DNA from: Paguma larvata
Taxonomy: Eukaryota; Chordata; Mammalia; Carnivora; Viverridae
DNA length: 64,000 nucleotides
Direction of reading: 5' to 3'
Assembly (NCBI GenBank): GCA_030068075.1
Contig: CM057843.1
Coordinates: 15,146,001 to 15,210,000 of the forward strand
Shown here piece by piece: positions 44,107 through 56,500 of this stretch; the stretch's first letter is position 1; every line of letters starts with the position of its first letter. A program made the position numbers and the translations under genes. Under the pieces are notes generated by a model. That model ran no database searches. It saw only the letters and a list, made by a program, of their open reading frames with translations, and had not been told where the DNA came from.

Positions 44107-44190
44107 CTGAAGGGACAGAGATTAGGATCACTCAGCGATAGGCTGCTGACCCACAGCACCAACAGTCCACTGTGGATGCGGTGGACTCGG

Positions 44191-44272
44191 GATGACCCCT
44201 TTTATTGCTTACTTTAGGGCTGAAATTAACAGGAGGACCCTTTTTACTGCTTACTTTAGTGCTGAAATTACA
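44191..44272. repeat. 41-bp tandem duplication
   Basis: Two copies sharing ttactttag.gctgaaatta; a few mismatches. Lies 85 bp upstream of the exon at 44,041-44,106. Confidence 0.8.
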
Positions 44273-44631
44273 GCTCCATAGTAATATCCAATCATCTTTT
44301 TAACTTTGTTTGAGACAATGACAAACACAAGACTGAGAAAGATACAACTGCATAGTTTTTAAAGAGCCTTCCAATAAAGAACCTACTTATCATAAGAAAA
44401 AATAGATTTATAGTAAGAGGGCTTCAAATGCTACCTAATTTTCCCTTTTCACATACAGCTGAAATGTATTGCTCAGAAAGTATCTATCTTGCTCAAGAAT
44501 AGTATTCAAAACCTACTAACACTATGTATCTTGCACAGCTGAAAATCTCTTCAGTGTTGGGGGCCTCAGGGGGGACCATCCATAGTTATTTGAGGGACTT
44601 CTCACTATTATTTTCTCACATTCTTTTTTTT

Positions 44632-44842
44632 TTTTTAACGTTTTTATTTTACTTTTGAGAGACCTAGAGACAGAGCGTGAGCAGGGGAAGGGCAGAGAGA
44701 AAGGGAGATACAGAATTCGAAGCAGGCTCCAGGCTCTGAGCCATTAGCACAGAGCCCGACGCGGGGCTCGAACTCACAGACTGTGAGATCATGACCTGAG
44801 CTGAAGTCAGCCACTCAACCGACTGAGCCACGCAGGCGCCCC
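44632..44842 (-). repeat. Felid tRNA-Lys SINE
   Basis: Target duplication tattttct; intronic. Confidence 0.93.
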
Positions 44843-45555
44843 TATTTTCTTAACCTTATAAGCTGTATCCAGCTGAAGTGGTATTTTACTATGTCTTTCA
44901 ATTAGTACTTACGATTTTAGGTTTTGTGTGTGCCATTTAAAAAAACTATGGGTAATAAAATTACTGAAAGTCCAATGAGAAAAAATGTTATCTTATTTCT
45001 CCCCTCCCAAGTTCTTCTCTAAAAAACACAAACATTCGGCTTCCAGAAAATTAATGATGATGTAAACATCAACCTCTGGTAATTAGGGATGGATTTGACC
45101 ATGTCATCAGTACTAGACAAATACTAGCTGATCGAGTGTAACATTTTGGTTTTTATTTATCTTTTCAAGGGTATGTTTTAAGGACTATTTACATGTTATA
45201 CATCCTGGCTACAAAGAATAAAAGGTCATTAATATAGATTACTCTGGATCATTACTAGAACAAATTATATTGTTGGTATTACCTTTCTTCGGAATCTATT
45301 TTAAAAAGTCACTGCTAAAACACAGCTTGTATCTCATGGACACCCATCTCAAACATACACACGTGCATATATATACTTAAATGTCTTCAGGGAAACATTA
45401 AAAGATTCAGCTTAAATATCTAAACTCCAGTCCTATCTTCCATAACTTTCTGCCTGGAATCACCAGCTCACCCCACTGTTCTCTTGCCTTTAAACTCCCT
45501 TCTCACCTGAAGTACCCTTACAAGTACCTTATGACAACTTGAACCCCAGATGTGA
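44843..45555. other. Intron, nothing recognised
   Basis: AT-rich sequence with no repeat or exon identified. Confidence 0.4.
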
Positions 45556-45559
45556 GTAC

Positions 45560-45790
45560 TACCTGAGTCTAACGGTCCTCATGAGCTTTCTGTGACCAGT
45601 TTTGCCCATACTAATGCCCATTTCTTTTCTTACATAGCACTCATCCTGTTATCATACAGCTAAGCAACTATCATTCACCTAAATACATTATGTAACTATT
45701 TCTTTTGTAGGCCTTACCTCGATGAGACTGTAAGCACCCTACAGCCAAGCTCTGTGTCTTAAACATCTTCTTTCTCTCCATGTCATCTAT
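45560..45790 (+). mobile_element. Possible L2 3'-end fragment
   Basis: catagcactcatcctgttat and gagactgtaagcacccta..gctctgtgtctta follow the L2 tail pattern. Confidence 0.5.
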
Positions 45791-46266
45791 TAAGCTTGGT
45801 CACTTCTTAATGGGTAGAAAAGAGGAGATCACTGAGAGGGGGCACAAGGGGAACGGTCCCTCTTAACTAAAAGGGTGTGTAGGTGTGTCTGTGTGTACTT
45901 TCCCCAAAATTTCCTAAACAATATTTTTGATTTAAAATATTCTATTCTTTTACCCCAGAAATGACTGAAATTTCCTGGGAACAATACAAATTTAACATCA
46001 AAAGTAAATTTCCTAGACCGTCTATCAAAAAATAGCAAAAGTATTTTTCGAAAGATCATGAGTCTTGATATTTGGTTCCATATATATAGTGAAACTCCTT
46101 ACAGATTGCAAGCTTCACTACAATGAACCCAATTTTCATGTGGGAAACAATCTGATTCAGTTACCAGAAGGGGTGTGGGTGAGATAGAGAAGTCATAGAC
46201 TTCAGGAAAAATAGACATGCTCTGAAACCAAGACGCGGGTCAGGACCAGAGGAAACCCCCACTCAC

Positions 46267-46355
46267 CAGAGGTCCAACAGAAAAAACCACAGCAGCCATA
46301 ATCTCTTCGTCTGTGTCCCCCTCTCTGGCGAGAGTGGAGTCCTGCAAAGACATAG
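46267..46355 (-). CDS. Start-codon exon of the zinc-finger gene
   Basis: On the minus strand a good acceptor (ttctcttcctcag) is followed by CT and ATG at 46,353-46,351. The open frame runs 29 codons (MSLQDSTLAREGDTDEEI then MAAVVFSVGPL) to a strong donor, cctctg|gtgagt. The first ATG has G at -3; the second (codon 19) has A at -3 and G at +4, and MAA is a frequent start in KRAB proteins, so initiation may be at codon 19. The exon ends in phase 0, matching the next exon. Confidence 0.68.
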
Positions 46356-46574
46356 CTGAGGAAGAGAAATAAGCGATGAAAACCAATCCTGCCTTGGAAA
46401 CCTCAGTCTTACTTAATTGGAATCCTGACATTACAAGGAAGCATGACTTCCCTAAAGGACACAAGATTAACCCCCCAGATCAGTGAGAAAAAAGGATCCT
46501 TGCTTCTGGAGATCGTGCCATTTTAATACCATTAAATGTAGTCACAGCTAACAGGCCAGACATTGTACAAGGAT

Positions 46575-48577
46575 CTTTGAAAATCCACGTGGGATTCATT
46601 TCTGGGCCGCTGGGCTGGTTCAATATTCGCAAATCAATCAACGTGATACATCACATTAATAGAAGAAAGGATATGAACCATATGATCCTGTCAATAGATG
46701 CAGGAAAAGCATTTGACAAAAACACAGCATCCTTTCTTAATAAAAACCCTCAAGAAAATCAGGATAGAAGGAACACACCCTAACATCATAAAAGCCACAT
46801 ATGGAAAGCCCACGGCTAATATTATCCTCTATGGGGAAAAACTGAGAGCTTTTCTCCCGAGATCGGGAACGCGACAGGGATGTCCACTTTCACCACTGTT
46901 GTTTAACACAGTGTTGGAAGTCCTAGCCTCAGAAATCAGACAACAAAATGAAATAAAAGGCATCCAGATTGGCAAAGAAGTTAAACTTTCACTTTTCGAT
47001 GATACTCCACATGGAAAACCTGAAAGACTCCACCCAAAAACTGCTAGGACCAATACATGAATTCAGCAAAGTCACAAGATATAAACTCAACGTACAGAAA
47101 TCAAGTTGGATTTCGATACGCCAATAATGAAGCAACAGAAAGAGATATCAAGGAACTGATATCATTTACAATTGCACCAAGAATCATAAAATACTTAGGA
47201 ATAAACCTAACCAAAGAAGTAAAAGATCTGTATGCTGAAAACTGTAGAAAGCTTATGAAAGAAACTGAAGACACAAAGAAATGGAGAAACATTCCATGCT
47301 CATGAACTGGAAGAACAAATATTGTTAAAATGTCGATACTACCCAAAGCAATCTACACATTCGATATAATCCCAATCAAAACAACACCGGCATTCTTCTC
47401 AGAGCTAGAACAAGGAATCCTAAAATATGTATGGAACCACAAAAGACTCCGCATAGCTAAAGTAATGTTGAAAAAGAAAACCAAAGTTGGAGGCATCACA
47501 ATCCCAGTCGGATCTTAGTCTGTACTACAAAGGTGTCATCATCAAGACATAATGGTATTTGTCACAAAAACAGACACATGGAATAGAACAGACCAAGGGC
47601 ATAGAGAACCCAGAATTGGACCCACAAATGTATGGCCAACTAACCTTCGACAAAGCAGGGAAGAGTATCCAATGGAAAAAAGACAAATGGTGAGCAAATG
47701 GTGCTGGGAGAATTGGACAGCAACATGCAGAAGAAGGAAACTGGACCACTTTCTTGCGATTCAAAATGGATGAAAGACCTAAATGTGAGACAGGAAACCA
47801 CCAAAACCTTAGAAAACATGCAACAATCTCTTTGCCCTCAGCCACAGCAACTTCTTACTCGACATATCTCTGAAGGTAAGGAAAATAAAAGAAAACTGAA
47901 CTATTGGGACCTCATCAAGATAAAAAGCTTCTGCACTGCAAAGGAAACAATCAATAAAACTAAAGGCAACCAATGGAATCGGAGAAGATATTTACAAATG
48001 ATATATCAGATAAAGAGTTAGATTCCAAAATCTATAAAGAACTTACCAAACTCAACACCCAAAAAACTAAATAATCCAGTGAAGAAATGGGCAGAAGACA
48101 TGAATAGACACTTTTACAAAGAAGACATTCAAATGGCTAACAGGCACATGAAAAGATGCTCAACATCACATGTCATCAGGGAAATACAAATCAAAACCAC
48201 ATTGAGATACCACCTCACACCAGTCAGAGTGTCTAAAATAACAGTGTAACAGTGTCACAGTTCCTGAGTGTAACTCAGTAAACAACAGATGTTGGTGAGG
48301 ATGTGGAGAAAGGAGAACCTTCTTGTATAGTTGGTGGGAATGCAAACTGGTACAGCCACACTGGAAAATAGCATGGAGGTTCCTCAAAAAATTAAAAAAA
48401 GAACTACCCTATGATCCAGCAATAGCACTACTAGGAATTTATCCAAAGGATACAGGAGTGCTGATTCTTAGGGGTGCATGTACCCCAATGTTCATAGCAG
48501 CGCTATCAACAACAGCCAAATTATGGAAAGTGACCATATGTCTATCAACTGATGAATGGGTGAAGAAGATGTGGTGT

Positions 48578-48619
<42 letters not shown>

Positions 48620-49065
48620 GGGAATACTACTTGGCAATGAAAAAGAATAAAATCCTGCCATTTGCAAGATTGTGGATGAAACCAGAGGGTATTATGCTAA
48701 GTGAAATAAGTCAGTCAGAGAAAGATAGATATGTTTTCACTCATATGTGGAAGTTGAGAAACTTAACAGAAGATCATGGGGGAAGGGAAGGGAAAAAAAT
48801 AGCTACAGAGAGGGAGGCAAACCATTAGAAACTTTTAAATATAGAGAACAGTCTGAGGGTTGATAGGGTAGGGGGTAGGGGGGTAGGGAGATAGGGGGCA
48901 GTGGGGCAGGGAAAATGGGTGATGGGCATTGAGGAGGGCACTTGTTGGGATGAGAACTAGATGTTGGAGGTAAGTGATGAATCTCAGGAATCTACTCCTG
49001 AAGCCAAGGGCATGCTGTATACACTGTATGTTAGCTAGCTTGACAATAAAAAAATAAAATATGTT
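46575..49065 (+). mobile_element. L1 with reverse-transcriptase region, 5'-truncated
   Basis: Begins in the ORF2 reverse transcriptase ([22 protein letters not shown], then [12 protein letters not shown] in the 46,698-47,060 frame). The catalytic FADD reads F-DD, and several frameshifts make it inactive. It continues through the ORF2 C-terminus (48,323-48,640) and a G-rich 3' UTR to gcttgacaataaaaaaata. It lies antisense to the zinc-finger gene, just upstream of its start-codon exon. Confidence 0.93.
48580..48619. repeat. (CA)n microsatellite
   Basis: About 19 CA units within the L1. Confidence 0.97.
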
Positions 49066-49084
49066 TTCTTTTTTAAAAATTATT

Positions 49085-49187
49085 TATTTACTTTTTATTG
49101 AGCAAACTCTACCCCCAACATGGGGCTTGAACTCATGACCCCGAGGTCAAGAGTTGCATGCTGTACTGAGCCAGCCAGGTTCCCCTA
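49085..49187 (-). repeat. Short-tail carnivore SINE
   Basis: Placed directly after the L1 end; ends gtactgagccagccaggttc. Confidence 0.8.
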
Positions 49188-49432
49188 ACATATCTTTTTA
49201 TCTGAACTTCACATCAACCCAATGGTAATTATATTCGCATTCCACTGTGAGGAAAATGAAGCTTAGAAAAATTACACTATTTACCTGAGGCCATATATGA
49301 TCTTAGATCAGTCTAATTCCAATGCTCACACCTTTCCACTAAATCAACTTGCTGTACGATGTGGAAAAAAAAAGATAATTCAATCTTTCTTTGCCACAAT
49401 CATCTACTCATCTAAAAATGAAACATTTTGGA

Positions 49433-49645
49433 GCATCTGGGTGGTTCGATCGGCTTAAGCGTCCGACTCTTGATTTTGGCTCAGGTCATGATCTTGTGGC
49501 TCATGAGTTCGAGTCCCGCTCCAGGCTCCCCACTGATGGCGCAGAGCCTGCTTGGGATCTCTCTTCCTCTCTCTCTGCCCCTCCCCTGCTCATTCTCTCT
49601 GTCTCTATCAAAATGAATAAATACACTTAAAAATAATTTTAAAAA
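49433..49645 (+). repeat. Felid tRNA-Lys SINE
   Basis: Head catctgggtggttcgatcgg; middle shortened. Confidence 0.9.
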
Positions 49646-49674
49646 AGAGTACACATCCAAGAGCTTTGTATTCA

Positions 49675-49828
49675 AAAGTGTAGTCTGAAGAACAGCAGCA
49701 CGAACGTTACTGGAGAGCTTGGGAAAGATGCAGAATCTGAGGTCTAATTACAGAACGGACTGAATCAGAATCAGCTTTTTATAAGATCCCTAGTTGATTC
49801 ACATGCCACACGTTAAAGCTTAAGGCAG
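49675..49828 (+). mobile_element. MER20-type hAT DNA transposon remnant
   Basis: agtgtagtctgaagaacagc, actgaatcagaatcag and gattcacatgccacacgtta follow the MER20 order. Confidence 0.65.
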
Positions 49829-49849
49829 TATGGATCTAAAAAAGATCAT

Positions 49850-51810
49850 GCCAGTAAACCGGACAACCTAGGAGAAATGAGTAAGTTCCCAAAACATACC
49901 ATCTACCAAGACTGAATCATGAAGAAAGCGAAAATCTGACAGACTGATTACTAGTAAGGAGATTGAATCAATAATAAAAAATCTCCCAAAGAAACAAAGT
50001 TTAGGACTAGATAGATTCATTCTATCATTCTAGGTAGTGAATTCTATCGAACATTTAAGAAGAATCAATAGCAACTGTTCTCAAATTCTTCCAAAAAACA
50101 GAGAGGAAGGAATACTTCCAAACTGATTTTACAAGGCTAGCATCACCTGGATTCCAAAATCAGGCAAGAACACCACAAGAAAAGAAAATTAGAGGTCAAC
50201 AACTCTGTTGAACACAGATGCAAAATTCCTCAACAAAATGGTAGCAAACTCAATTCAACAATACATGGAAAGGATCAAACACAATGATCAAGTGGGATTT
50301 ATTCCAGGGATGCAAGAACGGTTCACTATCTGCGAGCCAATCAATGTGATACACCAGTTACCAAAATGAAGAATAAAAATCATCTTAATAGATGCAGAAA
50401 AAGCATTTGGCAAAATTCAACATCCATTATGAGAAAAACTCTCAACAAAGGGGGTATAGAGAGGACATAATGCAACATAATAAAGGCCATATATGACCAG
50501 ACCACAGCTAACACACTCAGTGGTGAAATGACAAAACTTTCTTTCTAAGATCAGGAACGAAGCAAGACAAGGATGCCCATTCTCACCATTTCTATTCAGC
50601 ATAATATTGGAAGTCCTAGCCACAGCAATTAGGCAAGAAAAAGAAATAAAAAGCATCCAAATTGCATCACTATTTGCAGAATAACATATTATATACAGAA
50701 ACCCCTAAAGACTCTCCAAAAAAGCTGCTGAATAAACAAATTCCGTAAATTTTCAGGACACAAAATCAACTTAAAAAAATCAGTTGTGTTTCTACACACT
50801 AATAATGAACCGTAAGAAACAGAAATGAGGTAAATAATCCCATTCACAACTGCATAAAAAAGAATAAAATACCTAGGGAAAACTTTAACCAAGGAGGTGA
50901 CAGATCTATACATTGAAACCATAAGACCTTAAATAGAATACTCTGTGCTTGTGGATTGGAAGAACCAACATGTTCCTACTACCCAAAGCAATTTACAGAT
51001 TTAATGCAATCCCTATAAAGTTACCAACATTTTTCACAAAACTAGAACAAATAATACCTAAAATTCCCTCAAATGTTCCTCAAAAAATGAAAAATAGCAC
51101 TGCATTTTTTCAACACACACACACACACACACACACACACTACATTTCCCAGCAACTCCACTTCTGGGCATTTATATGAAGGAAACAAAAACACAAATTC
51201 AAAAAGATATCCACACCCATATGTTCATTGTAGCATTAATTACAAAAGCCAAGAAATGGAAGTGTTTGTTGACAGATGAATGGATAATGTGAGTCACACA
51301 CACGACTATTATTCATCCATAAAAAAGAAGGAAATCTTGCCATTTGTGAAAACACGGATGGACCAAGAGAGCACTATGCTAGGTGAAACAGATGGAAACA
51401 AGTATGATCTCACTTTTATGTAGAACACAAACAAAACAAAACCCAAACCTGAACTCATAGGTTCAGAAAACAGATTGGCAGTTGCCAGAGGCAGAGGTAA
51501 ACAGTGGGCAAGAAGGTGGTCAGAAGCTATAAACTTCCACGTATAAAATAAGCAAGTCCTAGAGATGTAGTGTACACAATGGTGACTATAGTTAATAATA
51601 CTGTATTATATATTTCAAGTTAATAAGAGAGTAAATCTTAAAAGTTCTCATCACAAGAAAAGAATTTGTTAACTATGTGTGGTGATGGACGGTAAGTAGA
51701 TTTGTGGTGATCACTTTGCAATATATACACACATTGAATCATTATGTTGTATACCTGAAACTAATATAATGTTGTATGTTAATTATATCTCAATTAAAAA
51801 TGAAGTAATA
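49850..51810 (+). mobile_element. Old L1 ORF2 and 3' UTR
   Basis: Starts in the ORF2 linker (accaagactgaatcatgaag), passes the reverse transcriptase region (gtgggatttattccagggat; gcaagacaaggatgcccatt), and ends caattaaaaatgaagtaa. Many lesions. Confidence 0.9.
51112..51141. repeat. (CA)n microsatellite
   Basis: About 14 CA units within the L1. Confidence 0.95.
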
Positions 51811-51969
51811 AGTATATTTGTGGATTAAAAAAAAGAAAGCTCTCACTACCAATACACACACACACTAAAATAGATAATCATGCCAGGATACATTCCAAAA
51901 TATTCAAGCCACAATTCACAACAAAAAAGAGAAAATGAAGACACCTAAATTTGGGATTGGCAGTGCAAT

Positions 51970-51972
<3 letters not shown>

Positions 51973-52010
<38 letters not shown>

Positions 52011-52211
52011 AATGTTTTTATTTATTTTTGAGACAGAGAGAGACAGAGCATGAGTGGGGGGACAGAGAGAGAGGGAGACACAGAATCCAAAGCAGGCTCC
52101 AGGCTCTGAGCTGTCAGCACAGCGCCTGACATGGGACTCGAACTCACAAACTGCAAGATCATGACCTGAGCCAAAGTCCGACGCTCAACCGACTGAGCCA
52201 CCCAGGTGCCC
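51973..52211 (-). repeat. Felid tRNA-Lys SINE with expanded (TTTA)n tail
   Basis: Target duplication ggcagtgcaattta; tail grown to about eleven TTTA units. Confidence 0.94.
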
Positions 52212-53345
52212 TGGCAGTGCAATTTAAACACACTGGTATGACAACATATAATAGCATCCATCAAAGTTGGCGGAAAGAAGAAAAATAGCACACATGTTAG
52301 AGTGTAATAAAAAGAAACAACGAATATGGTTAACAGAGAAAGGTCATAAGTTTATGATGAGACAGAAAGGTACAAATAAAAAAAATACTTATCTACAGAT
52401 ATGACTTGGCTGACGTTAGCCAATCAAAAAAAAAAGTATATGAAACCTGATGGCTAGATACGTGAGCAAGCACTAAGTCATCAGGGACACCTAGGCACCG
52501 TTTCCCCTCCTGGCTCCCTTCTTTCATGAGGATGTGACCTTGCTGACGCTGAGCTCGGATCAAGAACCAGGTGTGCCTGATAAATGAGATTTCCTTATAC
52601 AAAATGGTACAGAGTGCTAATAGAAATTCTTCCAAAATGGTGACAGTAGCTTCATGTATAAAAAAGGGCAGTGACACAGCAAGTTTGAGTTTTTCCAAAA
52701 CCTTACTTTCTCCGAAATGTGTAACCAGCGGTTGCATGGACCCTCAATTAGGGACTCTGTTATGATTAATAAGCATGCTCGATGTCCTCCTGTCCTGAAT
52801 GAACACCTTGGTTCACGTAAGATTGAGGAGCTATTGCTCATAAACAGCAGAACTTACCCTAACCTTAACGCTTCTGCCAACCAGCTCATCTGAAATGATA
52901 CTTGCAATAATTAACCAGTATCTTCCGAAAAACAAGAAGTGTATAAAGCACGGCTGTTATAAATTCCAGAGATAGAAATTACATAAATCTGGAGTATACT
53001 AGAACATATTCAAAAGTTATTTTCATCCGCTAATATTAATCATATACTGCAAAGACTACGGCCAACAAAGAAAATCTCAATCAAAAAGAAGAAACTGAAT
53101 ACATGACATTCTCTTCTAACTATGATGAAGTAGAATTACAAATGTTAAGTCTGAAGGGAGGAGGGAAAAAACCCAATCACCAGGGAATTAAAATAAAATA
53201 GACCCTCTTGAGTACCTACTAACTCCAAGAGAGAACTTTAATTGCCAGTGAATTAGAAAATGAGAGAATTATAGATTAAAAACACATGGATCGCTGCCAA
53301 AACTTTAAAAAGATAAAATGTCTATCCCTAAATACATTCAACTAA
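52212..53345. other. Intron, family of content not assigned
   Basis: A 115-residue minus-strand open frame (52,393-52,737) has no recognised family or splice context and is probably chance or repeat-derived. Confidence 0.35.
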
Positions 53346-53349
53346 CATT

Positions 53350-53596
53350 AAAAAATTTTTTAATGTTTATTTATATTTTGAGAGAGAAAGAAAGAGAGAG
53401 ACAGAGAGAGAGAGAGATACAGAGAGGGATAGCACAAATGAAGGAGGGGCAGAGAGACGGAGACAGAATCTGAAGCAGGCTCCAGGCTCAAAGCTGTCAT
53501 CACGGAACCCGAGGCAAGGCTGGAACTCACGAGCCTTGAGATCACGACCTGAGCCAAAGCTGGACGCTTAACCGACTGAGCCACCCAGGCGCCCCA
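53350..53596 (-). repeat. Felid tRNA-Lys SINE
   Basis: Long (GA)n-rich part; target duplication aactaacatt. Confidence 0.92.
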
Positions 53597-53639
53597 CAAC
53601 TAACATTTTTTTAAAGAATAAAAATATTAAACATCCAAC

Positions 53640-53880
53640 TAAATAAGAAAAATAATTTAGAAGCAGACCACAAGGAAGGAATAACAAAGAAAATAATAAA
53701 TAAGAAAACAAAAACAGCTGCCAACAGAAGGAGGTGATTCTCTAAATAATAAATATATAAGCCACTGGCCAAAGAAGAAAATACTAATAAACCAAAAATA
53801 GAAACAAGAAAGGGGCTATAACATATAAATCATCTTAAATTTGTATGCCAATAAAAATAAAATTTCCCAAAGAACAATTT
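53640..53880 (+). mobile_element. Old L1 ORF2 fragment
   Basis: A-rich, L1-like text (aaggaaggaataacaaagaa; aagccactggccaaagaaga). Confidence 0.45.
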
Positions 53881-54149
53881 TTGTTTAAAAATATTCTAAG
53901 ACTGACCCAAGGAGCAGAAAACTTAAAGAGGCCAATGTAGTGGAGACTGCTAATTGCCTTTCAACATCCAATCTCCCCTCCTCCTTGACAAAGGTTTGAA
54001 ATCTCAGCTGGCCACAAGGCCGCCCAACTAGAGACAATTCCCGGCCACCTCGCAGGTAGGTGTGCCCAGGTCACTAAATTGTAACAAACGGGATTTGAAT
54101 AAAAGAGGTGACAGAACATGTTTGTTTTTTTTTTTTTAAGGAGTTTTAC

Positions 54150-54397
54150 AGTTTATCTTATTAAAGTTTATTTATTTATATTGAGAGAGAGAGAGAGAGC
54201 ACACATGTGTCAGCAGGGGAGGGGCAGAGGGAGAAGGAGAGAGAGAATCCCAAGCAGGCTCTGCACTGCCAGCATGGAGCCCAGCAAGGAACCCAACGCG
54301 GAGCCCAACTAAGGGCTCGAACGCACCCAACTGTGAGATCATGACCTGGGCCGAAATCAAGTTTGAAACTCAACTGACTGAGCCACCCAGGGGCCCC
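54150..54397 (-). repeat. tRNA-Lys SINE with internal duplication
   Basis: The gagcccaac motif is repeated three times between 54,277 and 54,310, lengthening the tRNA-related part. Confidence 0.88.
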
Positions 54398-54663
54398 AAG
54401 GTGACGTCACGCCTTTACAAGGGAGCTGCTTGCCCTCCAGCTCTGTGTTTCCCCTACAAAAGGCTTGCGATGCCACAGTGTGAAAGTGAGCCAGCTTCTA
54501 CCTTCGGAAAGACAACAGCCCCTAGGAGGTGATGAAGTAAAAAGAGGAATAGAACTTGGGTTTCTAGATGACCTGACGGAAGAGGGCCGCCTATCTCTAC
54601 CCGCCCTTATCACTGCCAGGCACCTAAAAGCTCAGACTTTTATGAGAATGAAATAGTCTTTTC

Positions 54664-54880
54664 TGGGGCGCCTGGGTGCCTCAGTTGATTGAGCATCTGA
54701 CTCTTGATTTCAGTCCAGGTCATGATCTCCCGGTTTGTGGGATTGAGCCCCGAATCCGACTCTGTGCTGACAGTGCAGAGCCTGCCTGGGATTCTTGCTC
54801 TCCCTCTCTCTCTGCCCTTCCCCTGCTCATGCTCTCTCTCAAAGTAAAGAGATAAATAAACATTAAAAAAAAAAAAAAAA
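54664..54880 (+). repeat. Felid tRNA-Lys SINE
   Basis: First of three head-to-tail plus-strand copies. Confidence 0.92.
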
Positions 54881-54888
54881 AGGAAATT

Positions 54889-55015
54889 CTGGGGCACCTG
54901 GCTGGTTCAGTCAGTAGAGTATGTGACAATTGATCACAGGCTCCTGAGTTTCAAGCCCCACCTTGGGTGTAGAGATTACTGGAAAAAAAAAAATCTTAAA
55001 AAAAAAAAAAAAAAA
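54889..55015 (+). repeat. Short-tail carnivore SINE subtype
   Basis: Target duplication aaggaaattc; ends accttgggtgtagagattac then poly-A. Confidence 0.88.
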
Positions 55016-55050
55016 AAGGAAATTCCTCAGCTCCATCCAAGATATCTCTG

Positions 55051-55247
55051 GGGGCACCTGGGTGGCTCAGTCAGTTAAGCATCCGATTTCAGCTCAGGTC
55101 ATGATCTCACAGTTCGTGGGTTCAAGCCCACAGCTCAGAGCCTGGAGCCTGCTTCGGATTCTGTCTCCCTCTCTCTCTCTGCTTCTCCTCCGCTCATGCT
55201 CTGTCTCTCAAAAATTAAATAAACATTAAAAAATTAAAAAAAAAAAA
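55051..55247 (+). repeat. Felid tRNA-Lys SINE
   Basis: The gggctctgtgctgac segment is missing between gagccc and agctcag. Confidence 0.92.
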
Positions 55248-55374
55248 GAATCTCTGCTCTAGGTACAAGACATAGAAATCTACACTGTCAACAAGCACCC
55301 CAAACACTTACCTTGAGAAATATTGTTCTAAAGCAAACTAATTCCTCAACCCCAAATTAAAGTCTCCTTTTTAA

Positions 55375-55626
55375 ATTTTTTTTCAACGTTTATTTATTTA
55401 TTTATTTATCTATTTATTTATTTAGAGAGACAGAGAGAGACAGAGCATGAGCGGGGAGGGGCAGACAGAAAGGGGGACACAGAATCTGAAGCAGCCTCCA
55501 GGCTCTGAGCTGTCAGCGCAGAGCCCCATGCGGGGCTCCGCCAGGGCTCGAACTCACCAATAGTGAGATCATGCACCTGAGCCTGAAGTCAGATGCTTTA
55601 ACCGACTGAGACACCCAGGAACCCCA
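55375..55626 (-). repeat. Felid tRNA-Lys SINE
   Basis: (TTTA)n tail; small insertion ccgccagg in the middle. Confidence 0.92.
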
Positions 55627-55999
55627 TTAAGTTTTTAAAGATGAATGAACTCCTCCTTGGCAATATGCCATAAAGATAACGCTAGTTAAATACGTTTAAT
55701 ACCAAACGGGGCAATAAGCATCTTTCTAAGTTTTATAATCAGAATAGCCAATAGCTATTGAAAGTTCCATATATTCAGCTTGATCTCGATTGTGGAAAAA
55801 GAACGCATAGAGAACAAGACAGCGACTAAGCCAAAGTCCACTGTGACCTCGGAGACCTAGGCCTGTGTTGTTTACACTTCCTTCTACTTTTCTACACTTT
55901 CCAAGTCGACAATAAGAAGTATCTATATATACATAGGAGTTTGGGTCTGTCCTTCCTCCAGCCTCGCCCTCTTTGCCTGAGCGACCATCGGGGGTCCTC

Positions 56000-56500
56000 C
56001 CACCTCCTCCATCAAAGGCGCGGGACTGGGAAGAGGCGGAAGGTCAGGTCAGGGGCCAGCCGGCCCTAGCCGAACCCTACTAAGCCTAGGGCCGCGCCCC
56101 GTGCTCCCCAACCCCAGCGCCGCGCCCGCCGCCGAGGGCACCGCCGGCCCCCGAGCCAGACCTGGGGGACACCCGGCCGACAGCCGGGCAGGAGGCCCAG
56201 CCCCAGTCGCCTCTCGGGTGGGCGTGTCGGCTCAGGGACTGGGGCTCTGGAGGGAACGGCCCCGCCCCCGACGCCGCCAGGAGCCAAGCGCCGAGGGAGG
56301 GGCGGCGGGGAACCGGGGCCCGGCGCCCGGGGCAACGAGTACCTGGCTGCCGAACTGAGGACAACTGAGGGCACTCGCAGAGCAGGGCGGGAACGCTTCC
56401 AGCAATGGCGCCGGCTTGGCGGGGCCGGCCGCCAGGCACGCCAATGCGCCTGCGCAGCCGGGGCGCCAGAACTCCAGCGCCCAGAATCCTCAGCGCCAGA
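56000..56500 (-). promoter_or_regulatory. CpG-island promoter and probable first exon of the zinc-finger gene
   Basis: A GC-rich, CpG-dense block of about 500 bp without SINEs sits 10 kb upstream of the start-codon exon. It has a perfect NRF1-type palindrome tgcgcctgcgca (56,445-56,456) next to a CCAAT pentamer (56,441-56,445). A plausible non-coding first exon on the minus strand spans about 56,346-56,490 and ends at the donor ccag|gtactc. No TATA box is visible, as is usual for this family. A divergent plus-strand transcript cannot be excluded. Confidence 0.65.

Noticed and set aside
46698..47060. 120-residue frame with reverse-transcriptase motifs
   Set aside because: It is a fragment of a degenerate L1 ORF2 with a damaged catalytic FADD, not an independent gene.
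52393..52737. 115-residue minus-strand frame in an intron
   Set aside because: No known domain or splice signals in a fitting phase; likely repeat-derived.
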